A program made the position numbers and the translations under genes. Positions 33,715 to 45,240 of a stretch of 64,000 bases of DNA are shown here, one piece after another. Location: positions 1,116,001 to 1,180,000 of the forward strand of contig JAAROD010000090.1 of assembly GCA_012274445.1 (NCBI GenBank), written 5' to 3'. A model generated the notes under the pieces. That model was given only the letters and a program-made list of their open reading frames with translations. It made no database searches and was not told the DNA's origin. Source of the stretch: Sclerotiophoma versabilis (lineage: Eukaryota; Ascomycota; Dothideomycetes; Pleosporales; Didymellaceae). Position 1 is the stretch's first letter. Each line of letters opens with the position of its first letter.

Positions 33715-34188
33715 TTGCACGACGAGTCGGCAGTTAATGGACAGATTACCGGCTTTTCAGCGCAGGCAAGCGGAGCAGAAGGTGCAAAGAAACGAATGCA
33801 GATCGTCATGGGAGGGCTCGCTATCCAGCTCATCGCTTTCGCAGCCTTCCTCGCCATGACTTAAGTTTTGCAGAGGAAACTCAACAGGAAGCCTACCACT
33901 GTTTCAGGAGACTCACCATGGGAATGGCATGTATGTAAACTCTACGCGGTGAGCATGCTCATCATAGTCAGAAGTCTTTTTCGGTTCATTGAGTTCGCCG
34001 AAGGTGCGGGAGGTTCCATTTACAAAACCGAGGCACTGATGTACGTCTTCGACGCATCGCTGTTGTTATCAACTACCGTTTGCTTCACAATAGTCCATCC
34101 AGGGAAGCTCTTCAGGTCGATCACTAGGTCTGGGCTGACGCCCCTGTCAGACGACGATTCTGTTCCCCTGACCCCGCACCGAAAATGA
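33715..34188 (+). pseudogene. RTA1-like membrane protein, truncated with an in-frame stop
   Basis: The frame reads QITGFSAQASGAEGAKKRMQ, then IVMGGLAIQLIAFAAFLAMT, meets TAA at 33862-33864, and continues in the same frame with VLQRKLNRKPTTVSGDSPWE, LYAVSMLIIVRSLFRFIEFA and LMYVFDASLLLSTTVCFTIV to TGA at 34186-34188. This is the C-terminal half (last three membrane helices) of the RTA1/lipid-translocating exporter family, which confers tolerance to membrane-active compounds. An original CAA (Gln) changed to TAA is the CpA-to-TpA type made by RIP. The N-terminal four helices are missing: the upstream space is occupied by the start of the exonuclease-like gene on the other strand. Confidence 0.75.
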
Positions 34189-34189
34189 T

Positions 34190-35699
34190 CTACAGCCGCA
34201 GCCTCCCAGAAACAACCTCTCTTCCATCAACGACGGCCTCGATTCACGTATCTGCCCTCAAGCAACAGTAGGCTGGATTAATTCCTCGGCGAGATGGACC
34301 ATCAGTTACCTCACGGCTGGAGCCCTTCCTGATTTACTTTACTGGCTATTTCCTTCCATTGCCTCGGCCCCAGCCTCTCGGGATCCGCTAGAGAGCGAGG
34401 ACTGTCTTCTTCTTGACGTTATTGTGCCCGAAAGCGTCATCAATGGAAGTAGAGTAGAGAAAGACCTTCCTGTCTTAGTTTATATTCATGGTGAGCTACC
34501 CTTTGACTGTTTGAGCAATACATGCTTATTCTGCGATTAGGAGGCGGATATACCGAAGGTTCTAAAGATGGCTTCAACGGCAATGGATTGGTTTCACGTG
34601 CGCAGAAGGAACAGAAGGGTGAAATGATCATGGTGGCAGTCAACTACCGACTTGGCGCTTTCGGCTTCCTTTCCGGGCCTCAATTCTCAACGTCTGGCAC
34701 TCCTAATGCTGGGCTCTGGGACCAACGCATGGCCATGCAGTGGGTACACCATAACATCCATCGTTTCGGCGGCGATAAGAACCAGGTCACCGTCTCTGGT
34801 GGTTCAGCTGGCGCAGCTTCGGTTATTCACCTTCTGACTGCTTTTGGAAAAAAGACCAAAGCTGCATTCCAGCGAGCCTACGTCGAGTCTCCTGCTGTTT
34901 GGGTTACATCCAACCCCGCTCAAGAGGACCAAACTTTTAGTACTTTCCTCCGACTAGCAAACGTTGGTAGCCTCGATGAGGCCCGCAAAGTGCCTTCTGA
35001 GCAACTGATCAATGCGAACGCTGCGCAGGTTGCCGGTAGCGGATATGGCTTCTTCAGTTTCGGCCCTGCAGTGGACGGCAATCTTGTCCCTGCGGACCCC
35101 AAGCTTCTTCTAAGGGAGGGCAAGTTTGATAGTTCTGTCAGCGTCTTCGCATCCCACAACACAAACGAGGGTCTCGGCTTTGCACCTCCTGTACGCGAAG
35201 ATGCGGGCTTTCGTGCTCTGCAGACCGTCAACTTCCTTAACGCCAATGAGTCTGTCGTTGACTACATCGTCAACAAATTGTACCCATCCAGTTACAATGG
35301 CACGTTTGGATACACCGAACAGGTCGGTCGCACTGCGATCTTTAATACGTATCCCACTTTACATGCGCGACGCACGCACTAGCCAAGGCAGCTCCAAAGT
35401 CGTACGGTTACGTCTTCAACATCTTCCCTGCCCTGCACGTCGGCGATGCATCATACATGTTCTATGACCCAAGCATGGACTCGTCCATGAACACAACAAC
35501 GGCTTTCATCATGCAGGACTACCTGATTAATTTCGTCCTCACAGGCGCGCCATCAAGTAAGATGGACGGACTCGCTTCGTACCCGGCTTACAGTGAAAAT
35601 GCGAGCATTGTTCAAATAAATTCTGGGAACTTTACGGTCGTGCACGATCCCGCCGCAAACGCAAGATGCGAATGGTGGAACCAGGCACTCTACAACTAG
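34190..35699 (+). pseudogene. Carboxylesterase type B (alpha/beta hydrolase), 5'-truncated and frameshifted
   Basis: From about 34200 one frame reads ICPQATVGWINSSARWTISY, then SEDCLLLDVIVPES and DLPVLVYIHG. A 50-bp intron (34491-34540, GTGAGC..GATTAG) joins the oxyanion-hole HGGGY. The next exon holds VAVNYRLGAFGFLSG and the nucleophile elbow as VSGGSAGAASV (GGSAG; GESAG is usual). A frame change near 35350-35365 consistent with one lost base is needed to reach CATHALAKAAPKSYGYVFNI, ALHVGDASYMFYDPSMD and the end at 35697-35699. The usual signal peptide and first strands are absent; the recognisable part begins right at the RTA1 stop codon, as if a deletion joined the two genes. Intact relatives are secreted esterases/lipases. 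Confidence 0.75.
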
Positions 35700-35911
35700 G
35701 CTCTTCTGTACTGGGAAAATTGGCGTTATTACTTGTATAACTAATGTAGAAGCTTGATAACAAAGTATAGAGAATTTTTAATCCTAGTGGTTAAGGTTTT
35801 GCTTGCACTTGAGTACATGTCATCTGCTCTTCATTACGGTAGTCTAAGCTGACAATCTACCAAACATCCTTTCTGTCAACCGTAACCCAGCAGAGCCAGT
35901 TGAAGTCAAGA
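35700..35911. terminator. Convergent 3' ends
   Basis: A 212-bp gap between the + strand esterase pseudogene and the - strand FAD oxidase, AT-rich on its left side; it presumably carries the polyadenylation sites of both. No specific signal was identified. Confidence 0.3.
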
Positions 35912-37603
35912 TCACACGTTCAACTTGAATCCGCCTCTAACCTGCCTTTGGAACATGCCCCTTGCATCATACTTCTTAGATACGTTTCTCATGTTGTTTA
36001 TACTCTCTCGACCGTATCCAGCAAACACATTTTGCCAGCTCCCTGCATAGTTCAGATACAGGTGCTCATCACTCGTACCATTAGCCTTTGCAATCTGATC
36101 GATCTCCATTGTGAAAGCTCTGCAGGCACGTTGGAGACCTTCCGTAGCGTCTTTGTCTTCATACTGGAAAGCTACGCCTATGTTCAGGAGGTCCCTCTCT
36201 GGGTGCGAGTCCGAGTCAAAACCAAGGCTATTGGGGTTATAAATCGGTGCAGCTGCCGGGACAGACTGGATGGAGCAGGCAATTGTAAGGTTTGCAGAAG
36301 CGTACTTGTCCGTAAGAGCAAGGGAAGTACGTCTGAACGAAGCTTGTAGGCGGGAGAGGACTGACGGTGACACAGCGAACGTGGTAGTTGCCCATTCCAT
36401 GCTACAATTCAACCATGTTAGTTCTTGATACAGCGTATAGAGTCGAACCGATACTAGGCTAAACACCAAGGAGAATATAACTTACTAGAACTGCTTCGTA
36501 ACCGGAGCAAGCTTTTCTCCCGCAAATGACCCTAGAGATCCAGTGCGCAATGAATTGTAGAGTTGAGGCTGTACCTTGGCGAATGACTCCAGTGTACTGC
36601 CGTTCACATTTTCGGGATGCGTATGGTACATTGCGATATCGGCTGTAAAAGAGCGTTGCGCCGCATCGTAAACGAAGCCGAATGTGAACATGGCGTAAGG
36701 GTCGAACTTTTCGGGATCTTTGAAGGCAATGAGTGTATCAAGGAGTTCTTCGTCGCTTGAGTTTGTATAGATGACGATTCCACCCCAAAGCGGGCCCTGT
36801 TCGAACGCTTCCAGATCAAAACGAGTGACTATGCCGAAGTTGTTCGATCCACCCTTCAGTGCTGTGAAGAGATCAGTGTTAAATGTTGCATTGGCGTTGA
36901 CGACGATTCCGGTAGAGAGGACAACTTCAAAGTTGACGACAGAGTCACAAGCCCACCCTCTCTCTGGGGAAAAGAACCCGATTCCTCCTAAATCACCATC
37001 AAATTAGTAAGTTATTTTGGTAATTCATGCTTAGAGAATGAGTACCTCCGGTCAAGAATCCACCAACGCCTACATTACCGTTTCTGCCGCCTTGGACAGA
37101 TAAACCGTAGGGATCGAGGGCATCGTAAACGCTCTGCCATCTGGCACCCGTCCCGACAGAAACGATTTTGGCTGAAGCATCCAGTCTAATGGCGTTCATG
37201 GCACTGAGGTCTATGGTGACCCCTCCGTTGATATTCGCGAAACCTGTATAAAGATCAGAGTGCGCCAAAATTACGGTTCTCGGTTGTACAAACCTATGTT
37301 AGTGTTGTGACCTCCGCTCCGAATTGCAAATCCAACCGAGTCATACATGCTAAGCGTTCTGATGATCGTAGCGACATCTTCTGTGGATCTCGGACTTGCA
37401 AGACAATTTGGCCGTAGTCTGGTCCCGATATATGCATACGAGGAAATAGAATCTTCATATTCTTGGCTTTGGGGGAAGGTAACTTGCTCAGGGAAGATCT
37501 TAAACAAGGATAAGCATGCTTGTGAAGTATCACTCTGACCTGCTAGTACTGTAGAGAGAGAGATAGAGAGCAGTAGGAGGGAATGTCGTTCCACTAACAT
37601 CAT
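35912..37603 (-). CDS. Secreted FAD-linked oxidoreductase (BBE-like)
   Basis: Four exons: 37603-37294, 37243-37046, 36987-36486 and 36401-35912; introns 50, 58 and 84 bp (GTTTGT, GTACTC and GTAAGT donors); 499 aa, frame intact throughout. Residues 1-22 form a signal peptide (MMLVERHSLLLLSISLSTVLAG). The FAD_binding_4 domain shows FAIRSGGHNTNIG, where His99 is in the position of covalent 8-alpha-histidyl FAD linkage. VQGGRNGNVGVGGFLTGG lacks the second (cysteine) attachment site of bicovalent enzymes. Then ALKGGSNNFGIVTRFDLEAF, and the C-terminal BBE motif YLNYAGSWQNVFAGYGRESI and KKYDARGMFQRQ. Such enzymes oxidise sugars, alkaloids or secondary metabolites using O2. The start was taken at the first Met of the MM pair ahead of the signal peptide; seven more residues precede it in frame. 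Confidence 0.88.
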
Positions 37604-40600
37604 GATGACACACAGATGAGCCAACAGATGAGAGAAAAGATAATTTAGATGGGTTTTAATGATTGCGCGCCAAGATAATCATGCGTAGTCAGACTGACTA
37701 CCTAATTTAGCATATGTTATGATCGAGCTGTTTGTGGTTAGCAGTCGATCAGGAATGAATATCGCAAAATATATTTGAATACGATGCGATAAATTGCAAA
37801 AGGCTAAGATGTACGATTTGCAGCAGCCTTCAGGGTCTAGAGTTCCTAAATCACCCTTGCGTCTGTGATGTACTAACCAGTAGCGGAAGTTGCTTGGCAC
37901 CACTTAGATTCAGAGAAGCCAAGCATCGAGTCAATTTTGTAACTGCTCATGTGTGCAACATAATGTACAATCAGTTGTGTTTTGCTGTAACAATGAAGCC
38001 AGCTAGATATTCGACCCAGATATCCTTACAACTTAGCACAGCAAGCCATTGCCAACGTAAAAGACATCCCATACTCACCGAATAGTTAGACCAAGAACAA
38101 CCAAGGGCCGGAATGAGTCTTGTGTTACAATATATGGCTTACTATCAATATGTGCTTTTGCATATGAGATAAGAAACGCTTCAAGCTCCTGCGTAAAGTT
38201 TACTCGAATCAGGGGCATAATCTTGGACACATCACATCATTTACAAACTACAATTAGAAAGATTTTTAATGTATCGCTTTTGCGAAGATGTCATCAAATC
38301 TTACTCGACGTACAAATATCCGACGTAGCGGCGTAATGAAAACTTTGAACGATGCAGATATATAGTTCGCTTTCTGGACCGTTAAATAGAGCAAGACAAT
38401 GAGTGTGCCACAACCCCGCTGCGTTATACAAGATCTCTGGTAGCATCCTTAGTACGCGGCTCGCTTAAAATTCCAGCGCAATGCGACATACTACCTGCCG
38501 GCCTAAATAGATAACCTACAGTAAGAGAGCGGTGAATTATTGGCATATCAGAAAGCTTCAAAAGTAATGGCACTTGCTTCTTACGAAGTCGAGGACCCTA
38601 TAATCATTGGAAATGAAGCGAAGATAGGTTTGAGGATATCTTTGAATCGGAGCGAGACACTCACAAAGACCTCTCGTATTTGAGGAGAAGAAACAGGAGA
38701 TTGTTGATGTTTGTCGTAGACTTGTAAACTTCTGATGGACAGCTAAGCTTTTCTACGCTCCATGTCTTCGAGCCCCAGCGCAAGGACATCCAGATCAATC
38801 TTTCAAGAGAAGTAAACGCTGATCATGCTACGGTTTAAGAGAGACGAATCATCATATAATGGGCGGTACGACAGGCTCCGGCACGAGGCTTGCTTTCGAC
38901 CCTAATTGATATCATAAAACTCTATCATCAATGCTAACACAACATATAGCCCCTTTCAAACGGTATAATCCATTTCACCTAATAGAAATTCTCTTAATTC
39001 ATCGGCTCGGAAGCCCTTGTGATACAGACATCCGAATTTACGGTTAGAATCTCGGACATCCAACGCTAACGACACTCTGATAGTCGCTCCGTCTTCGTGA
39101 GATTTCTTTTTCTTTCGACTAGAAATGGGTTTTCCATTTGAATAAGCTCATTACTTTGGTCAGATTCTACTGTACCAAGTTAAGAGAGTGAGGTATGGAT
39201 GAATAATGCTCTAGCCCAATAACCCTACAAACTCGAGTCTTGTATAGCCTGATATACCATTTCGTCTTCTGCTCTGGTGCTGCAAGAGAAACATCAGAGA
39301 AAACTCTATAACGATCAAGGAACTGGTTTCTATGCAAGTGCTCGTTGCATGGACAAGAACAGCTCTTTGGAACTCGTGACGGACAATCTCACTGTTGGCG
39401 TCTTCTACATCCCCGTTCATGCTGCCAAGAAGTGTCTGATAGACACCAGTACGCAGATAGTGGATCAATACGTAGCTCATATCTGCATCGACATCTGACA
39501 TGTGAGTTTCGCTTGTTCAGGGATCGCGACTGGATCCTTGGCTACTGCCGCAGCTTTGGAATTGTTTGCCATAGTAGCTGGTATGACTCGGGGCGATGAA
39601 GCCGTCGAACCGGTGGCTCACCTGCTGTGGTAGAGTTAAGGTAGAATGACGGGAGCTGCGTCAACGTTATGGTCCTTAGTTTTCTGTATGATGCACTACA
39701 TCAATACTTATTTGATAATGCTTAGGTACAAGATGACCCATGAGAATGACCCAAATGCCGAGCTACAGACAGGTCGTGCATGGAGGACTTCTGCATATGC
39801 GTGGACACGACACACCGCATATCGAACTGCACAGCTGTGCAAACCCCGCACTGGCTTTGTTCAGCCTGATCAGGTGTTGCATGCCTATACCATGTTCACG
39901 CGGTGTCGAAGGAGATCAGCAATAGTGATGCAGATGTGATATGGTGGACCTTGGCCACGCCGATCGTGTTAATAAAAATTTTCGGATGATGCACGGTGCG
40001 TAGGTAACGCGGTTCGTGTCAAGCGACAGAATGCTGGCTCGAGACCGAACGAACCCCCAAACTGAATCGTACGACAAAACTGTTCTATAGCCTCCAAATT
40101 TTGCTTTTACACGCCGGGTTGATGCTATCCGTCTGCAGAGGTAGCTTCTGCAGACAGTCATTGGCTTGTCGTGTATGGGATCGACCCTCTTCAGTCTCGA
40201 CTTCATAGGTTGCAGTTTTCGAACCTGGTTGCGCGACCATAGCTAATAGCTTCGATATTTATCTTGCATTTAAAAGCCATTAAATGGAATAAGATGATGA
40301 AGACATCAAACAGTATAACATTACGATCAACCTGAAGAGCGTGCATAACAGTCAAGGTTGCTGACGGCACAATTTGCGTTTACGAACCTCATATAGCTCC
40401 GCTGGCATCAGGATGGAACCTTTCCAAGGTTACTTGTTGAAGTTCTGTGAGCTCGCGAACTTGACGCATAATGAAGAGAATGAACAATTTTTCCGACCGA
40501 CCTGGGTGGTGCTTTTTCGGCGAAGCGGTACAGTCGATGCATCAAAACAAAATGTCGATGCACGGAAGACTGATAGTAGCAAGTGCTCTGCATGCATTTT

Positions 40601-41074
40601 CTGCAGGAATAGGGCTGAGACTGTTCCTCAGAGTAACATGTCAGTGCACGAGCTGGGAGACCATGATCAACGTGTATGCAATGCAGTAGAATGATGTCAA
40701 AACCCATACGATCGCGCGCCTCGAAAGAGACCTGAAGAAGGATGTCTTCTTACTAGACGGTATCCCAACATTTATAAAAGCTAGCCAAGAAGCAAAACCA
40801 AATTGTGATCGTGCAAGGATGATTGTACAGAGCCTAGGTTTTGTTCCACTGTGAACATCTCACTGAAGTTGAATATAACCTGAAGCGGTTTGTCAGCCAC
40901 CCCCGCCACAAACCACGGCCAGTTTATGTGTTACAAGTATTTGCCTCAACAAAGTTGATATGTCACTACATGATAGGACCGAAATCCACCTCTCAAGCTG
41001 TAATAGTGCAACCTCACTGTATCCCAGGTCTCTTATAAGCTGAGGTCAGCGTCCCCAGCACCTGGATTCAATGC
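37604..41074. other. Gene-poor transition toward the isochore
   Basis: About 3.5 kb in which I can support no gene. Short frames at 39211-39501 (-), 39646-39939 (+) and 40374-40694 (+) show no domain. The composition is moderately AT-rich but still contains CpA/TpG, unlike the block beyond 41.44 kb. Confidence 0.5.
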
Positions 41075-41359
41075 ATGTTTGCCACGCTGGGCTACAAAAC
41101 CCCGGCCGACATTGGGACAAGGGACGCGATGAACTTCTGTATACCCTGCGATCGCACTTTTGGCAGTAAGGATGCAATTGAGCGACACCAGAAAACCTCA
41201 TCGAGACGTGGTGGAGCATTTCGTTGTGTGACATGTGATCGCCCCTTTAGTAGCGAACGAGCACTCGAACAGCATCGACACAATTCCCCAGCTCACAAGT
41301 CAACCCCGGAAGATATTGTCACTGCTTCCTTGACATCTCATTCCTTCCCCAAACCTTGA
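41075..41359 (+). CDS. C2H2 zinc-finger protein fragment at the isochore edge
   Basis: A 94-codon frame. Residues about 22-38 read CIPCDRTFGSKDAIERH, a finger with the first half intact but no second His at normal spacing. Residues about 51-74 read CVTCDRPFSSERALEQHRHN then SPAH: a complete C-x2-C-x12-H-x6-H finger of the long-spacer type common in ascomycete proteins. The paired-finger arrangement resembles the C-terminal part of larger fungal C2H2 proteins, so this is probably a surviving fragment; a genuine small protein is possible. It ends about 80 bp before the composition collapses into AT-rich repeats. No upstream exon was recognised. Confidence 0.5.
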   Translation: MFATLGYKTPADIGTRDAMNFCIPCDRTFGSKDAIERHQKTSSRRGGAFRCVTCDRPFSSERALEQHRHNSPAHKSTPEDIVTASLTSHSFPKP

Positions 41360-41439
41360 CTTAACACTGATACCGATGAATCCTCGTATCAACTCTTCAG
41401 AGCGCATGAGCAGGCACAATCTTAGGCAATGCCAAACAA

Positions 41440-44400
41440 CACTAAGCACGTATACTTAAACTTTGTTCTGCCATTTATAGCAATTAAAGATAAATCTTAC
41501 GTTTAAGAGCGCAATTTGTCTAATTAAAACCTATTTACAGCGCAGTTAAAGGTGCCTAAGTTACCTAAAGTTATTAAAGAGAAGGAAACAAAAACTTCTT
41601 TTATGTTTCTAGAACTTCACAGTAGTGTCGCAAAAGCTGTCTTGCCTTTAATAACCTTAATCTAGCTTAACTACAATTATAATAATAAAAACTTTAATAC
41701 TAAATACTTAACTTAAATTATAGAGACATTTATATATAAGAAAAAGAATACAGAAAGTACCTATAGAACAGTATAGTAGTAGTTATCCTAATTAGAGGAT
41801 ATAATTGCAATAGATATAATACTATTGTATTTAATTAGTATTATAAATTTTACAACCTACTAGAAGCCTTTAAGCTTAATAAAGAATTCTATATTAAGCA
41901 GGTAGTATATATGCTTAAGAAATAGACAGGTATAATAGTAAAGCTATAGTATTTTAATCTACTATATAGCCTATAATATAGAAAGATATTCTATAAAGGC
42001 TATAAGAAAGAGGCTTGTCTATAAATAGTAAGAAGCTAGTTCTTATTAGAAAACTTATATTTAAAGCTCTATAAAAACAAGAGCTTTAAAGATTTATATA
42101 AGTATTATAAAGTGCTTATAGAAATTTATTAATATTAAAGTAATATAGGTTTAATAAGATATTAGCCTAGTTAAAGATCTATTAATATTACTATTCTTTC
42201 TCTATTAGTTAATCTAATATTAAAAACTTCTTAAAGTGCGTCTATACGCTCCTCTTCTATCTTATAGTCTTTTACTACCTACTAGTTACTACTAATAGTC
42301 TCTTTAATAGTACTTCTAAATAAAGTAATATATTTAATAATAATCTTATATGCCTTATCTATTAGTATCTTTATACTTATAATATATCTTATAAAAAATA
42401 AGTTTTTATGCATAGACGTATACTAAGACATAACCTTATAATTTTAAGGTAGAAATTCTGTCTTAGTAAAGTAATAGACTAGTACCTATACTCTTTCTAT
42501 ATTATTAACAGAGTTATAGTAAATATTATAGTACTATAGCTTATTAGAGTATATTCTATATAATTTAGCTATAGTATATAACTATACACGTGTCTTATAT
42601 AGAATAATACTAGTTATCTTAAATCTATTCTATAATAGATAAGGTAGATTAGGCTCTATAGCACCTACCTCTATATCTATAATATACTCTTCTCTATTAA
42701 GTTAGATAAGATTAAGTATATAATTCTATCTATTATAAGTTAACCTCTAATTATAATAGACCTCTTAGATAGAACTTATTATATATAATATATAACTACT
42801 ATAATTATATACTTTATAGCTAAGTAAGTATAAAACTATTCTAAAAAGGTATTATTCTCTATATACTATTCTCTATAGTATTATTAAATAATTTTTATAT
42901 AGAGGTCTACTATATTAAGAGTAATAGTTTTATATATAGAGTAATAAAGTTTAAGGTTCTTAAAAGAGACTTTATAAGTATAATACTTAGTTAAGGCCTT
43001 TAGAAATAGCAGCCTATATTCTATAGTTACTACGTAGGTTCTATCTAATAGTAAGAGTAAGTTAAGATACTTTTATAGAAGGCTAAGTTACTTAAATAAT
43101 TACCTAACTAAGTATTACTATAGTAAAAACAATTATTCTTCTTTAGTAGTAGTTAAGTTAGAGCAGAGAGTATAGTAATACGTAATATTTATTAGTTATT
43201 AAGCGTATAATTATCCTTATTAAAATATATTAATAAGAAGGTAAGTATAAATTTCTAACTTAATATATAAAGCCTATTAAGCTAGGTACTAAGTATAGAT
43301 ATATTCTAGAGAGTAATAATTAATACTATAAAGTCTTCTAATAAGGTAGAGGCACGTATAGATTCTAAGCTGTTTATTATTTAACAGTAGATATTAGGCT
43401 GTAGTAGGAGAAGTAGAAAGAGCTACTAGACTAGGTTTTCTTTAGTAGTATATACACAGTCTTTAAATTACTATATATAGGGTGTTTTTAAAAAACTAAC
43501 TCTACTCTATAATATAATACTGTTTAATAGTAAAATATAACTATATATTTTTTATTAGTATTTATAGGCTAAAGAGTATTCTTAGAGTCTATACTATACC
43601 TAGTAAGTAAAGTAATTAGAAAAAGATACTAAGAAAGGTATTATAATAGTATATTATAAGTAAGTTACTAGCTTTAAAATACTAATTAACTATAAATACC
43701 TTTAATTTATAAATATCTTAACTTCTTATATTAAAATTCCTATATACAGAAATACTCTACTAGTAAATATTATAGAGTAAGGCTTATCTTTAAAATAAAC
43801 CTATACTATATATAGAATTATAATATACACTCTACTACTTTTAACTACTAGAGAGAATTAAGGTTATTAAGCTACCTACAAAAGTAGTTATTATAAGAAA
43901 AAATAGTAGATTAGATTACTAACTATTATACGTAATTAGACTATCTTATTTTTTATATAGGCTTAATATAGTAACTACTACTAGTCTTAATAAGTAAGAG
44001 GATTAGAGAATACCTATAAACTATAGAAGGCCTACACACAGCAGCACTACTATATTACTTTATTACTTTTAACTATAATTACTTTAAGGCCTTACTCTTA
44101 GCCTATTTAGGTAATTATACACTTTTTTAAGCGTTATAAAGCGCTTTTGCAGTTACTCTAGCTGCCTTATAAGTATTAATTTTAGCGCGCTTCTTAGTAT
44201 CTTTCTATACCTTGTCTTCTTACTTTCTTAACTATTTTATATACTTATTCTCTCTCTCTTTCTCTTTAAAGAGCTTACTCTAGTATTATATTTACTTCTT
44301 AGTTACCTTTATAGTATCTACCTCTAACGTCTTATACTTAATTACCTATATATAGTTTTTAGTATATACCTTAGTATTAGAACTAGATTATAAAGAAAGT

Positions 44401-44741
44401 AAAAGAGAAGAATAAGTTACTTTCTTCCTAGCCTAGAAGACCTAGATAAACTAGGCTAGTAATTACCTAAATAAGAAGTATATAGCCTTATAGAGATAAA
44501 AGAGTAGTAGATAATATAATAGATAAGTTATTATATTAAGTACTAGGTAATAAGTATTAGGTGCTAAATATAGAACTAAGAGAGGTAGAGAAAGTAGTAT
44601 TTATACTTTCTTCTCTACTTTTTCTATTATAAAGCAGAACCTACTAGAACTTCTTACTAATAAAAAGTAGAGTTAATTTATAATACATTACTTAGTAGAT
44701 TATATAAGCTAGTACCTAGATTACGTATATCTATATATAAG
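41440..44741. repeat. Unidentified RIP-degraded repeat sequence
   Basis: About 3.3 kb with the same composition as the rest of the isochore, but no domain I could recognise on either strand. Around 44150-44350 the - strand reads as Lys/Arg/Ala-rich sequence (for example KRAKINTYKAARVTAKALY), which resembles the basic tail of pogo-type transposases; this is weak. The right edge is the LTR at 44742. Confidence 0.4.
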
Positions 44742-45240
44742 TGTTAAAGTTATACTTTAGTTAAAGACTATAAGCACTAGTTCTGTTAGTTCTTAGGTAT
44801 AAACAGCGCGTAGTAGATTAGGTTAGGTTATTACCTAGTAAAATACTAATATAATAGAGAGTAATAATAAGTAGTATAGAGTAAACTATCTAGCTTAAGA
44901 GTTAGGTTAAGATTCTAAAGATAAACTTAATTAATAAGGTTATACACAAACTATAAGAGTTTTGTTCCTACTAACTATATACTAATAAATATTCTATATA
45001 GGTTCTAATATTCTAGTATTATTCTAACCTAGTATATTATAGAATATTATAGAATTTCTTAGAATATATATAATATATTCTATTATAGCGTTCTACTAAG
45101 AAATTAGAATAGGTAGAGTAGTATATTATTAGTTTCTATATTACTAACCTTCTTAAAGACTATTAGGTTATCTCTAAGTATTATTAATTCTTTCTTCTCT
45201 TATCTTCTACTTATGCTGCTCTTTAAGGTTTATAATACTA
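44742..45240 (-). repeat. 3' LTR of the outer element
   Basis: 499 bp, matching 58162-58670. It starts TGTTAAAGTTATACTTTAG and ends with TTTATAATACTA on the + strand. Its first 243 bp also match the LTR terminus of the inner element. Confidence 0.85.

Noticed and set aside
33850..33875. Intron ending TTTGCAG that would remove the RTA1 stop codon
   Set aside because: Family alignment runs straight through the site without a gap, so an intron would delete conserved helix sequence.
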